Assembly (NCBI RefSeq): GCF_900094625.1
Contig: NZ_FMAJ01000004.1
Span: forward strand, 310,001-374,000
Direction of reading: 5' to 3'
From: Rhizobium aethiopicum
GTDB taxonomy: Bacteria > Pseudomonadota > Alphaproteobacteria > Rhizobiales > Rhizobiaceae
DNA: 64,000 bases
Part shown: positions 27,121 through 35,489 of the stretch, in pieces
How positions within the stretch are numbered: position 1 is the stretch's first letter
Layout: each line of letters begins with the position of its first letter
Notes under the pieces: generated by a model
What the model was told of the DNA's origin: nothing
Seen by the model: the letters and a program-made list of their open reading frames with translations, nothing else
Database searches by the model: none
Position numbers and translations under genes: made by a program

Positions 27121-27699
27121 CTAACTCTTATTCGCAGGATTTGGCCGGCGGTTGCGGCCGAGCGAGATCACCCGGTCCTTGGCCTCCAAAAGCTTTGTCA
27201 CTTTCGCGCCGAGCGAGAGTAGCGTCGCGAGCCTTTCCGTTTCTAGTTGTTTCACGTCTTCATACCAATGGGTCAGTTGTTCGATCAGCGTGTGCATCTC
27301 GCTCATGCGCTGCTGCGCATGCCGCTCGGCGTCGCTGGCCGGCCGCTGCATCAGGATCTCACGCAGAACCGACAGCGTCGGATCGACTTCACGTTTCTTT
27401 CTTTCCTCGGCGAGCGTCCTCAATATCTGCCAGACGTCGTCAGGCGTCGTGAAAAAATCACGGCGATCATCCGGCTTGTGTTTGAGGATCACGAGGTTCC
27501 AGGCCTGTAATTCGCGCAGGCTCATCGACACGTTCGAGCGCGAGATGCTGAGGGAATCGGCAATCTCTTCGGCGCACAGCGGTGCGGGCGAGACGAAGAG
27601 CAGGGCATAGATCTGTCCCACCGTGCGGTTGATTCCCCAGCGCGATCCCATTTCGCCGAAATGGAGAACGAAGGACTGGACGAGAGGCGGAAGGTTCAT
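27121..27699 (-). CDS. GbsR/MarR-family regulator of the cyd operon
   Basis: A 192-residue winged-helix protein of the GbsR group: GRWGINRTVGQIYALLFVSPAPL-type start, then EEIADSLSISRSNVSMSLRELQAW as the recognition helix (about residues 44-68) and a C-terminal coiled-coil-like segment. It is the promoter-proximal gene of the operon regulator-cydD-cydC-cydA-cydB-cydX, 4 bases ahead of cydD. A long palindrome 20 bp ahead of its start suggests autoregulation and control of the whole operon. The signal sensed, perhaps redox or osmotic, is not evident. Confidence 0.88.
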   Translation of the reverse strand: MNLPPLVQSFVLHFGEMGSRWGINRTVGQIYALLFVSPAPLCAEEIADSLSISRSNVSMSLRELQAWNLVILKHKPDDRRDFFTTPDDVWQILRTLAEERKKREVDPTLSVLREILMQRPASDAERHAQQRMSEMHTLIEQLTHWYEDVKQLETERLATLLSLGAKVTKLLEAKDRVISLGRNRRPNPANKS

Positions 27700-27718
27700 G
27701 GCAATTTCCGTTGCGTCT

Positions 27719-27744
27719 GTGATTTCAGAAATTTCTGAAATTAC
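27719..27744. promoter_or_regulatory. 26-bp operator-like palindrome upstream of the cyd operon
   Basis: The core at 27722-27741 is a perfect 20-bp palindrome (two atttcagaaa half-sites read inward); two more base pairs match outside a single mismatch. It overlaps a minus-strand TATAGT -10 (27743-27748) and lies 20 bp before the GbsR-type gene, so it is the best candidate binding site of that regulator. Confidence 0.75.
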
Positions 27745-27826
27745 TATACTGACTTTTGCACCCCGCCGGCAATTGGCAGGGCGCCCCCTGCGTCAATTTG
27801 GATGTCCGTCCGTTGCTCGCGAGCTG

Positions 27827-27868
27827 GATATAGCCGGGCGCGACACGACTGGATTTGACTTAGGTCAA
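27827..27868 (-). promoter_or_regulatory. FNR/FixK-type (anaerobox) class II promoter of the cyd operon
   Basis: TTGAC-N4-GTCAA at 27855-27868 matches the FNR/FixK/FnrN consensus TTGAY-N4-RTCAA. On the minus strand a TATATC -10 (27827-27832) follows after exactly 22 bp, the spacing of class II FNR-activated promoters with the box at -41.5. Low-oxygen activation of cydDCABX is the direct prediction. Confidence 0.8.
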
Positions 27869-27899
27869 GTCCGCGACACTTTGCGAAGAGGACACGGAA

Positions 27900-27931
27900 A
27901 CGCCCGGCGATGCGTCATGCATGCCGGGCGT
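27900..27931 (-). terminator. Candidate terminator downstream of hupE-like gene
   Basis: A 9-bp GC stem extended by 4 bp beyond a single-base bulge (27900-27913 with 27919-27931), loop gtcat. On the minus strand it is followed by TTTCC. It lies between the HupE gene and the cyd promoter and would insulate them. Confidence 0.5.
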
Positions 27932-28180
27932 TGCAGCCGGACCGCAATAATGGCCCTGAACATTAACGTAAGGTCAGATGGTTCGGGTGGAAACGGCAGC
28001 GTATTGACGCGTAACATTGGCAAGCCGCTCGGTATTGGGTCGAAATCCATGTCCGGGCCGATGCGATGCGGTGATACGCCCGGGACCGCTCAGGACAATC
28101 TCCGGCTCGGAAAGATCCGTCTGATAGAGACGCTCAGTCGGAAAGACGTCAAAAACGCCATCCACGTAGAACCGTCAGGC

Positions 28181-28780
28181 TCAGATCATGCCCGTCAGGA
28201 TGCCGACACCGGCAACCGCGGCAACACCGCCGGCTGTCCGCACGGCGAAGGAGCCCTGACGTTCCCCAATGCGGGCGATCAGGAAGCCGAGACCGAGGCC
28301 GGCGGCATGGAGGAAGGCGGTCGCCATCATGAAACCGGCAGCATAGGCGGCACCGCCGGCGTCCTCGGGCATTTCCATGCCGTGCGCATGCCCATGGAAG
28401 ATCGCAAAGAGGCCGACGACCCCCATTGCAACTGCGGTCGGTGCCTTGACGCCAAGCGCCACGATCGCACCGAGGATAATGACGGAAAGGGCGATACCGA
28501 TTTCAACGAAGGGAACGTTCACGCCTGCCATTCCGAGCCCGCCACCCAGCGCCATGACGAGTATGAAGGTTGTCGGCACGGGCCAAGCTGCACGGCCACC
28601 GAGCTGAGACGCGAAAACGCCGACCATGACCATGGCGAGGATATGATCGAGGCCCGAAACCGGATGGCTGAAGCCATGCATGAAACCGGATGTCTGGCCA
28701 ATACCGGTATGGGCATAGGCCACGGCTGGAAGCGCTGCGGCAGCCAAGGCAAGCAGGCCGCTCTTGATTGCTGATTTCAT
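28181..28780 (-). CDS. hupE: HupE/UreJ-family nickel permease
   Basis: A 199-residue membrane protein with a cleavable signal (residues 1-23, ending AVAYAH) and about six helices. The family metal motif HX5DH is present as HPVSGLDH at 39-46, and FHGHAHGMEMP in helix 4 is also diagnostic. These proteins import nickel for hydrogenase or urease, or related metals such as cobalt. I chose the ATG at 28780 because it starts the signal peptide and has GGGAATCGAG before it; an upstream frame extends to 28849. No hydrogenase or urease genes are in the window, so the partner enzyme must lie elsewhere. It is one transcription unit ahead of the cyd operon. Confidence 0.9.
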   Translation of the reverse strand: MKSAIKSGLLALAAAALPAVAYAHTGIGQTSGFMHGFSHPVSGLDHILAMVMVGVFASQLGGRAAWPVPTTFILVMALGGGLGMAGVNVPFVEIGIALSVIILGAIVALGVKAPTAVAMGVVGLFAIFHGHAHGMEMPEDAGGAAYAAGFMMATAFLHAAGLGLGFLIARIGERQGSFAVRTAGGVAAVAGVGILTGMI

Positions 28781-29054
28781 TGCTCGATTCCCCACTGAGT
28801 TTTCGAATATCCTGCGGGCGCCGAACACGGGCACGGTTCCAAGGCGCACATCACGCTAGTTCAAAGAATTTTCGCCGTCAACGAAAATGCCCACGAAATA
28901 ATACGTGGATTCAAGTGCTTATGTGATAGGCAGATGCCGCTTTCGATTGCTTTTCCGGGTGCATCGCGCCCCAGCCCTTTTTACTTCCCGGCACAGGCGC
29001 TATCAATCATCCGGCGAAACGGCGCATGCCGCCGCGATGGAGGAGATGCCGCCC

Positions 29055-30086
29055 ATGAGCAATATCGAACGGCCGCTGGCGATAAGCGCACCCGAGCCGC
29101 GCACGCTTGATCTGATCTTCAGCGACAAGGCGCGCGCGGAACTGCATGCGAAATACGAGGTCGTCGAAGCCGATCCGGACGATATCGCCGGACTTGGCGA
29201 CGAGATCCTCTGCAGAGCGCGCTACATTATCGGCCAGCCGCCTCTGTCGGCGGAAACACTGAGCAGAATGCCGGCTCTATGCTCGATCCTCAACGTCGAG
29301 AGCAATCTTCTCAACAACATGCCCTATGAGGTCCTCTTTCAACGCGGCATTCATGTGGTGACGACAGGCCAGGTCTTCGCCGAGCCGGTCGCCGAACTCG
29401 GTCTCGGTTTCGCGCTGGCCCTGGCGCGCGGCATCGTCGATGCGGATGTCGCCTTCCGCGAAGGCACCGAGCTCTGGGGCGGTGAGGGCAATGCGAGCGC
29501 GCGGCTCATCGCCGGTTCCGAGATTGGCATTGTCGGCTTCGGCGATCTCGGCAAGGCGCTGCGGCGGGTGCTGTCCGGCTTCAATGCACGCATCAGGGTG
29601 TTCGATCCCTGGCTTCCCCGCTCGATCCTCGAGGAAAACGGCGTCGAGCCCGCGAGCCTCGAGGATGTTCTGACGAAGAGCGATTTCGTCTTCGTCGTCG
29701 CCGCCGTCACCAGCGAAAACAAGGGATTTCTCGCCGCCGAGGCCTTCGCCAGCATGCGCAGGGGAGCGGCCTTCATCCTGCTCAGCCGCGCCGATGTCGT
29801 CGATTTCGACGCGCTGATGGCGGCGGTTTCCTCGGGCCATATCGTCGCGGCAAGCGACGTCTATCCGCAAGAGCCGTTGCCGGTCGACCATCCGGTGCGC
29901 AGCGTGACGGGCTTCATCCGCTCGGCGCACCGGGCCGGCGCGCTCGACAGCGCCTTCAAGAAGATGGGCGATATGGTATTGGAAGACATGGACCTGATGG
30001 ATCGCGGCCTGCCGCCGATGCGCTGCAAACGAGCCGAACGCGAGACGGTCTCCCGCATGCGCTCCAAACCGGTCGCGGTGAATTGA
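29055..30086 (+). CDS. D-isomer-specific 2-hydroxyacid dehydrogenase family protein
   Basis: A 343-residue NAD-binding enzyme. The Rossmann motif is VGFGDLGKAL near residue 155, the catalytic arginine sits in LLSRADVVD, the glutamate in VYPQEPLP and the proton-donor histidine in IRSAHRAGALDSAF. The usual RG and PH pairs are thus replaced by RA and AH, a divergent subgroup. The ATG at 29055 follows GGAGGAGATG; the frame is open upstream to 28905 in unconserved sequence. It stands alone between divergent hupE and convergent Tim44-domain genes. Its probable reaction is reduction of a 2-oxoacid or oxidation of a 2-hydroxyacid of unknown identity. Confidence 0.85.
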   Translation: MSNIERPLAISAPEPRTLDLIFSDKARAELHAKYEVVEADPDDIAGLGDEILCRARYIIGQPPLSAETLSRMPALCSILNVESNLLNNMPYEVLFQRGIHVVTTGQVFAEPVAELGLGFALALARGIVDADVAFREGTELWGGEGNASARLIAGSEIGIVGFGDLGKALRRVLSGFNARIRVFDPWLPRSILEENGVEPASLEDVLTKSDFVFVVAAVTSENKGFLAAEAFASMRRGAAFILLSRADVVDFDALMAAVSSGHIVAASDVYPQEPLPVDHPVRSVTGFIRSAHRAGALDSAFKKMGDMVLEDMDLMDRGLPPMRCKRAERETVSRMRSKPVAVN

Positions 30087-30089
30087 AAA

Positions 30090-30122
30090 TGCCGCCCAAG
30101 CTGACGGACAGTCTGGGCAGCA
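30090..30122. terminator. Candidate bidirectional terminator
   Basis: Nine-base arms tgccgccca (30090-30098) and tgggcagca (30114-30122) pair with one mismatch between two convergent genes. No strong T tract is adjacent, so the assignment is tentative. Confidence 0.4.
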
Positions 30123-30138
30123 TGTGTAGCGGCTTTCT

Positions 30139-31146
30139 TTAGGCGGCGCGCTGCCCGGTGCCCTGGATTGCGGCGAGCTTCCAGTCCGCCCCGGGCTTGC
30201 GCACGAAGGTCCAGATCTCGGTGCTTTCGCTCGGACGGCGGTCGTCGCCGGAAACGACACGGCCGCTGTCACGTTCGACCATCGCATCGATCGAGGAATA
30301 ACGCATGGCGAGTGTCGCATATTCCTGGCCTTCTTCACGCCAGGCCTCGGCAATGTCGCCCTGCAGCAGCTTGACGTCGGAGACGCGGTTGCGCACGCCG
30401 TTGGTGGCGTTTTCTCCGAGTTCCTCGGCAAGGTAGGACATTGCCTCGGGCGTCGTCAGCCGGCGCAACGTGCCGTAATCCTCAGCGCCGTAAGCAGTCT
30501 GCACGCTCGTCAGCAACTCCTCGAACTGGTCGAGGTCAGCCTGCGCCAGCCCGATCTCGTCGCTCGGGCGATTGTCCCGCGATTTTCCGCCGTAACCGGC
30601 GCCCGAACCGATCGCCGGGATCTGGAACGACGAATTGTTCGCGGGCGACATGTTGAAAGACTGGCCGTGGGACCGGCTCTGACCGCTGACGCCGTAAGAG
30701 GGCTGGCGGCGGTTGGCGAAATAACGCATGGCGAGCATGATGGCGCCGCCGATCAAGGCGATCTGCAGCAGCATGCCGAGGAAGCCGAAGCCGCCGCCGA
30801 AACCGTGTCCGAGCAGCATGCCGAGAAGACCGCCGGCGATCAGGCCGCCGATCATCGAACGCCCGAAGCCGTTGAAGAAACCGGGCCGCTGGGCGCCGAG
30901 GGGCTGCTGTGCTGTAGCAGGCGCAGTCGTCTGTGGACGCGGCGTCATCGACCGTTCGATCGGCGCGGCAGGAGCGGGGGCAGTTTGAGTGGCGGGCGGA
31001 GCCTGGAAGGTGCGCGTGCCGCGGCTCCCGAAACCGGAGCCCCCGGCGCGGCGGGCCTCGGCATCCCCTAGCGAAGCAAAAACGGTAGCGCTCGTCAGTA
31101 CGGCAATCGCCGCAATCTTGGCAAAACGCGAAACGGCACCCGGCAT
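30139..31146 (-). CDS. Tim44-like domain membrane protein
   Basis: A 335-residue protein with an N-terminal signal segment (about 1-30), a proline/alanine/threonine-rich linker, a glycine-rich double membrane segment (about 95-140, with GLIAGGLLGMLLGHGFGGG) and a C-terminal Tim44/Mba1-like domain (about 190-335). The start at 31146 has AGGAGATCAGGA ahead of it; a longer open frame reaches 31209. Tim44-domain proteins of alphaproteobacteria are related to mitochondrial import factors and are thought to act at the inner membrane, but the exact role is not known. It is convergent with the 2-hydroxyacid dehydrogenase gene. Confidence 0.85.
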   Translation of the reverse strand: MPGAVSRFAKIAAIAVLTSATVFASLGDAEARRAGGSGFGSRGTRTFQAPPATQTAPAPAAPIERSMTPRPQTTAPATAQQPLGAQRPGFFNGFGRSMIGGLIAGGLLGMLLGHGFGGGFGFLGMLLQIALIGGAIMLAMRYFANRRQPSYGVSGQSRSHGQSFNMSPANNSSFQIPAIGSGAGYGGKSRDNRPSDEIGLAQADLDQFEELLTSVQTAYGAEDYGTLRRLTTPEAMSYLAEELGENATNGVRNRVSDVKLLQGDIAEAWREEGQEYATLAMRYSSIDAMVERDSGRVVSGDDRRPSESTEIWTFVRKPGADWKLAAIQGTGQRAA

Positions 31147-31229
31147 TCCTGATCTCCTGTCATGCACAATCATGGCATATCGAAAGCTAATATAGGTGCT
31201 CTTTCTCAAGATTGAAGTTCTATTGCGCT

Positions 31230-31688
31230 TTACTGGCAGACATCGACCCAGCTGGCACCGGTCAGCTCGGCCAGCCTTCCGGTGGCAATGCGCACGGCCG
31301 AATTGGTCGAGCCCGCCGCGGGAACGACTTCATCGAAGCGTTTCAGCGAGACGTCGCAATAGATGGGTAGCGGCGAGGGCAGGCCGAACGGGCAGACACC
31401 GCCGACGGGGTGGCTGGTGACCGCGACGACCTCTTCGGCATCGAGCATGCGCCCCTTAGCCCCGAAAGTGTCCTTGAACTTGCGATTGTCGAGCCGGGCC
31501 GTACCGCCAGCGACAACCAGCATCATCTGCTCGCCGACGCGAAGACAGATCGTTTTGGCGATCTGCGCCGGCTCGACGCCATGGGCTTCGGCGGCAAGGG
31601 CAACCGTCGAGGAACTCTCGGCGGTTTCGATGATGTCGATATCGGGTGCGTGCGCTCGAAGGAATGCGCGGACGGATTCAAGGCTCAT
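31230..31688 (-). CDS. YbaK/ProX-family Cys-tRNA(Pro) deacylase-like protein
   Basis: A 152-residue single-domain protein of the YbaK fold: TAESSSTVALAAEAHGVEPAQIAKTICLRV contains the conserved lysine (about 45), followed by VVAGGTARLDNRKF and PVGGVCPFGLPSPLPIYCD, the family core motifs. Members hydrolyse mischarged aminoacyl-tRNA in trans, most often Cys-tRNA(Pro) or Ala-tRNA(Pro). It lies 83 bp upstream of the Tim44 gene in the same direction and is divergent from the next sugar operon. Substrate specificity is inferred from family only. Confidence 0.9.
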   Translation of the reverse strand: MSLESVRAFLRAHAPDIDIIETAESSSTVALAAEAHGVEPAQIAKTICLRVGEQMMLVVAGGTARLDNRKFKDTFGAKGRMLDAEEVVAVTSHPVGGVCPFGLPSPLPIYCDVSLKRFDEVVPAAGSTNSAVRIATGRLAELTGASWVDVCQ

Positions 31689-31753
31689 GACCTAAAGCTA
31701 GACCAGCATAAGCGCAATTTGAAGCACAAATGATGCCCACTGAAAACCGGCGC

Positions 31754-31781
31754 TTGCAAGTCCACCGGACATGGTCATAAT
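31754..31781 (+). promoter_or_regulatory. Predicted promoter of the CUT1-GDPD-LacI-IMPase operon
   Basis: TTGCAA (31754-31759) and CATAAT (31776-31781) are separated by 16 bp, a good sigma70-like pair about 155 bp before the first gene. An operator-like palindrome begins 5 bases downstream. Confidence 0.5.
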
Positions 31782-31785
31782 AATT

Positions 31786-31801
31786 TTGCACACGTGCTCA
31801 A
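31786..31801. promoter_or_regulatory. LacI-type operator candidate
   Basis: TTGCACACGTGCTCAA is a 16-bp imperfect palindrome (12 of 16 positions symmetric) centred on CG, the usual form of LacI-family operators. It sits at the expected transcription start of an operon that encodes its own LacI regulator. Confidence 0.5.
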
Positions 31802-31936
31802 TTTTGTCATTCGGCCGTTACAACAAGCTCATAGAGCGGGACTCGTCACGTTTTTGCGGGGTTTCGGAGCGGCCATCAAGCAACAGTGCTGACCCGTCAA
31901 GAGGCTCCACACTGCTCTTCTAGGGAGACGAAGAAA

Positions 31937-33283
31937 ATGACCATTTTGCCGATGTTGAAATCCCTCACGATCGCGGCTGCCATCTTGGCCTCGACCTCCG
32001 TATTCGCACTCGCCAAGGACGTTACCATCAGCGTCTGGGCCGGCGGCACCGGCCCAAACGACGTCTATCGTCTCGATGCCATTGAGATCGCGGCCCAGCA
32101 GCTGCAGCGCGAAGCTGCCCTCAAGGGCGAAGATCTGAAGATCACCATCGAGAAGAAGCCGTATTCCGGCTGGGACGATTTCAAACAGGCGCTGACCCTT
32201 GCCGCCGAGGCCAAGAAGGCGCCGAATATCGTCGCCAGTGGTCATGAAGACATCGCTCCATGGTCGCAGGCCGGCCTCATCGTTCCGATCGAGGATCATG
32301 TCGATCTCGACGCCTGGCCGCTCAACGGCATCTATGAGAACCTGCTGCAGATCGCTTCCTACAACGACACCGTCTACGGCGTTCCGCAGGATGCAGAATC
32401 CCGTCCGATGTTCTTCTGGAAGCCGTACATGAAGGCGATCGGCTACACCGACGCCGATCTGGATGCATTGCCGCAGAACGTTCAGGACGGCAAATACACC
32501 ATGAAGAACCTGCTCGAAGATGCCAAGAAGATGCAGGACAAGGGCCTGGTCCAGCCGGGCTACGGTTTCTATCCGCGCCCCAGCAACGGCCCTGACTATT
32601 GGCAGTTCTACACCAGTTTCGGCGGCACGATGGAGGAGAACGGCAAGCTCGTCTTCGACAAGGGGGCAATGACCCGCACCTACCAATTCTTCGCCGACGC
32701 CGTTAAATCAGGCGTCACCAAGAAGAACCACATCGGCATGCCGGGCGATCAATGGTGGAAGGAAGTCGCCACCGGCAACGCCGGTATCTGGGACGCCGGC
32801 ACCTGGCATTACGCCCGCCTCGTAAACCAGGAAGGGCTTAAGGATTTCTTCGACAACATCGTCTTCACGCTGATCCCGGCCGGAGAGGGCGGCAAGCCCA
32901 ACACGCTGACGCATCCGCTCGTCTACATGCTGACCGCAGGACACAGCGATGAAGATACGCAGATCGCCGCCCAGCTGATCACGATCGCCTCCGAGCCGCG
33001 CATCAACGCGCTGCATGCGATTAAATCCGCCCATCTCGGCATCTCCAAAGCCGAAGCCGAAGTGGACTTCTACGCCGACGACCGCTGGGCTCGCGAAGCC
33101 ACCGAACGCCTGCTGCCGCATGCCAATGCGATGCCGAACAATTCGGATTTCGGTACCTACTGGAACATCATGTGGAAGAACCTTCAGGCGTCCTGGACCG
33201 GCGACAAGACCGTTGACGCCGCCATCGGCGATGCCGAGAGCGAGCTAAAGAGCACGCTCGGTGACAAGATCGTCATCCGCTAA
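31937..33283 (+). CDS. Sugar ABC importer, periplasmic binding protein (CUT1)
   Basis: A 448-residue family 1 binding protein with a Sec signal peptide (about 1-27, ending FALAKD). The mature start DVTISVWAGGTG and the ELSE-type domain-crossing sequence around YGVPQDAESRPMFFWKPYMKAIG are typical of sugar-binding members. AGGGAGA precedes the ATG at 31937; the frame is open 17 codons upstream. It opens an operon with two permeases, an ATPase, a glycerophosphodiester phosphodiesterase, a LacI regulator and a phosphatase, which suggests that its ligand is a phosphodiester-containing sugar or polyol, although that is inference from context. Confidence 0.9.
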   Translation: MTILPMLKSLTIAAAILASTSVFALAKDVTISVWAGGTGPNDVYRLDAIEIAAQQLQREAALKGEDLKITIEKKPYSGWDDFKQALTLAAEAKKAPNIVASGHEDIAPWSQAGLIVPIEDHVDLDAWPLNGIYENLLQIASYNDTVYGVPQDAESRPMFFWKPYMKAIGYTDADLDALPQNVQDGKYTMKNLLEDAKKMQDKGLVQPGYGFYPRPSNGPDYWQFYTSFGGTMEENGKLVFDKGAMTRTYQFFADAVKSGVTKKNHIGMPGDQWWKEVATGNAGIWDAGTWHYARLVNQEGLKDFFDNIVFTLIPAGEGGKPNTLTHPLVYMLTAGHSDEDTQIAAQLITIASEPRINALHAIKSAHLGISKAEAEVDFYADDRWAREATERLLPHANAMPNNSDFGTYWNIMWKNLQASWTGDKTVDAAIGDAESELKSTLGDKIVIR

Positions 33284-33294
33284 GATCTAAGCAC

Positions 33295-33325
33295 TCCTCT
33301 GGGCGGCGCCCCGGCGCCCAGAGGA
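33295..33325 (+). terminator. Stem-loop between binding-protein and permease genes
   Basis: Perfect 11-bp arms (33295-33305, 33315-33325) with a 9-base GC-rich loop and no T tract. Likely an mRNA stabiliser or partial attenuator, as seen after other binding-protein genes in this window. Confidence 0.55.
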
Positions 33326-33342
33326 TTCGCGAGGAGGCTCCC

Positions 33343-34644
33343 ATGAAGTCGTCCAGAACGCTCGGACTGGTGATGATCGCGCCTGCGGCGATCATGATCG
33401 TTCTCTTCTTCCTTATGCCGGTCGTTCTGACGGCGGTCTTTTCGATGACCAACATGACGACGGCGACCGGTATCTCCGGTGGCGCCTATCAGATCGCGCC
33501 GAGTTCGCTGAACACGCTGAAATCGGTAATGCCCGACATTGCCGACGAAATGGCCGAACCGCGCTATGCGATCGATGAGGCCGGCCTCAAGGCCGTGGAA
33601 GGCCTTGGGCTTGCGCCCGGCATCGCCGCGGAATTGCGGGCCAAACACGCCGGCGAGGTCTTCCCGACGCGCCGCGAGGCCGAGCGCATGCTCAAGGATC
33701 TGGCTGAACGACCTTCGACGCGTGACGTCAAGCAGATTTCCGAACAGTTCAACCGCTCGGTCGTCAACACGCGCTTCGACAGCAAGCGACAGCTCTTTTC
33801 GGCTCTCGATAGTCTGGGCCTCAAATTGACGCCGGAACAGAAGGAAACCGTCGCCGAGGCCAGCTATACCGGCTGGACGTGGACGACAGACAATTTCTCG
33901 CGCATCGCTACCTCGCCGGATATGGCGCGCGTGCTCTTCAACACCGCACTCTACGTCGCGCTGGTGCTGACGCTCTTCAATGTTGGTTATGCACTGCTGC
34001 TGGCGATCTGGACGCATTACATGCCGCCGAGACCAGCCTCGATCTTCCGCGGCATCTGGTTGCTGCCGCGCATTACGCCCGTCGTAATCTATATCCTGCT
34101 GTGGAAATGGCTCGCCTGGGATAGCGGCTTTATCTCGGTCCTGATGGGCAAGTTCGGCTACCCCGCAAAGAACTACCTGCTCGACACCGCGTATAATGCC
34201 TGGTTCTTCGTCGTGCTGATCAACGGTTTCATCGGCGCCTCGATGGGCATGCTGGTCTTCTCCTCGGCGATGAAGGCCATTCCGAAGAGCCAGTTCTATG
34301 CGAGCGAGGTCGACGGCGCGTCGCGCTGGCAGCAGATCCGCTACATCATCCTGCCGCAGATGCGCTGGCCGATCCTCTTCGTCACCTGCTATCAGACGCT
34401 GTCGCTGCTCGCCTCCTTCAACGAGATCCTGCTCGCCACCAATGGCGGACCTGGTAATTCGACCGAGGTCTGGGCGCTCGCCGCCTATCACACCGCGCTC
34501 AGGAATTATGCCGGCAATCTCGAATACGGGCTGGGCGCAGCCATGGCGCTGGTGCTCGTCGTCATCGGCGTCACCCTGTCGCTCCTCTATCTGCGCGTCT
34601 TCAACTACCGCACGCTTGTCGCTAAGCCCCTGATCGAGGATTGA
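33343..34644 (+). CDS. Sugar ABC importer permease, MalF type, with large periplasmic insertion
   Basis: A 433-residue permease, about 140 residues longer than most CUT1 permeases. After the first helix (about 8-32) comes a non-membrane segment of about 135 residues (42-176) with helical, charged sequence, before the normal WTWTTDNFSRI region and five more helices. The EAA loop is ASEVDGASRWQQIRYIILPQM near 325-345, and TNGGPGNSTE follows. GCGAGGAGG stands before the ATG. The insertion falls where E. coli MalF has its periplasmic P2 domain, which touches the binding protein, so a similar role is plausible. Confidence 0.9.
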   Translation: MKSSRTLGLVMIAPAAIMIVLFFLMPVVLTAVFSMTNMTTATGISGGAYQIAPSSLNTLKSVMPDIADEMAEPRYAIDEAGLKAVEGLGLAPGIAAELRAKHAGEVFPTRREAERMLKDLAERPSTRDVKQISEQFNRSVVNTRFDSKRQLFSALDSLGLKLTPEQKETVAEASYTGWTWTTDNFSRIATSPDMARVLFNTALYVALVLTLFNVGYALLLAIWTHYMPPRPASIFRGIWLLPRITPVVIYILLWKWLAWDSGFISVLMGKFGYPAKNYLLDTAYNAWFFVVLINGFIGASMGMLVFSSAMKAIPKSQFYASEVDGASRWQQIRYIILPQMRWPILFVTCYQTLSLLASFNEILLATNGGPGNSTEVWALAAYHTALRNYAGNLEYGLGAAMALVLVVIGVTLSLLYLRVFNYRTLVAKPLIED

Positions 34645-34646
34645 CC

Positions 34647-35489
34647 ATGGCCGAACGATCGCAGCCCTCGGCAAATTACAGCAGCTGGCCCGTTATGACG
34701 GCGCTGGCAATCGTCAGCCTGCCGCTGCTCCTGATGTATGTCTATCTCTTCCTCGACACTGTGACGGTAAAGCAGCCGGACGCCTTGCTGCCTTCGGGCA
34801 TGACGCTCGACCACTGGCGATTCCTGTGGCAGACGACGCCCGGCAAGGCCAACATCTGGCAAGTGACTGCGAATACGCTGCTCTTTGCAGCCAGCACCAC
34901 CAGCGTCGTGCTGATCGTCTCGTCAATGGCGGGCTACGTTCTGTCGCGACTGAACGTGCCGGCGCGCGGCTTCTTCCTTGCCGGCGTCATGGTGCTGCAT
35001 GCCTTCCCCTCGGTGACGCTGATCATTGCTATCTTCATCGTGCTGCAGATGATCGGCCTCTACAATTCGCTGATCGGCGTCATCCTGGTGAAGGCGGCGA
35101 TCGACCTGCCGCTCGGCATCTGGCTGATGAAAGGTTTTTACGACACTGTGCCATGGGAGATCGAAATGGCCGGCGTCGTCGACGGCGCCTCGCGCTTCAG
35201 GGTCTGGAAGAGTCTCGTGCTGCCGCAGGTGAAGCCCGGCATCATGGCGCTCGGCCTCTTCTCGTTTCTGTCAGGCTGGGGCGAATTCATCCTGCCGCAG
35301 GTGCTGGCGCCTGGTAATCAGGTACAGGTGCTCTCAGTCTATCTCGCGGGTTTTCTCGCCGACGATAACAATTACGATTTCAACATGTTCAAGTCGGTCG
35401 GCCTATTCTACCTCGTTCCGGTGCTGATCGCCTATGCGCTCTTCAACAAGTATCTCATGAACATCTATGGCGGCGGGAGCAAAGGCTGA
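34647..35489 (+). CDS. Sugar ABC importer permease, MalG type
   Basis: A 280-residue permease with six helices. The EAA loop is MAGVVDGASRFRVWKSLVLPQVKPG near residues 175-198. The ATG at 34647 is preceded by GAGG 7 bases upstream. Its stop codon overlaps the start of the ATPase gene by one base, so translation is coupled. It partners the 433-residue permease. Confidence 0.92.
   Translation: MAERSQPSANYSSWPVMTALAIVSLPLLLMYVYLFLDTVTVKQPDALLPSGMTLDHWRFLWQTTPGKANIWQVTANTLLFAASTTSVVLIVSSMAGYVLSRLNVPARGFFLAGVMVLHAFPSVTLIIAIFIVLQMIGLYNSLIGVILVKAAIDLPLGIWLMKGFYDTVPWEIEMAGVVDGASRFRVWKSLVLPQVKPGIMALGLFSFLSGWGEFILPQVLAPGNQVQVLSVYLAGFLADDNNYDFNMFKSVGLFYLVPVLIAYALFNKYLMNIYGGGSKG

Larger units (their letters stand above)
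27700..28180. other. Regulatory intergenic region between cyd operon and hupE-like gene
   Basis: About 480 bp without a gene. In leftward order it holds a candidate hupE terminator (27900-27931), the anaerobox promoter (27827-27868), a second -10 and the regulator palindrome (27719-27748). Open frames across it show no conserved features. Confidence 0.6.

Noticed and set aside
33280..34674. 464-codon leftward open frame opposite the MalF-type permease
   Set aside because: Antisense shadow in GC-rich DNA; composition is arginine- and aspartate-rich and it lacks any motif, while the forward frame has clear permease signatures.
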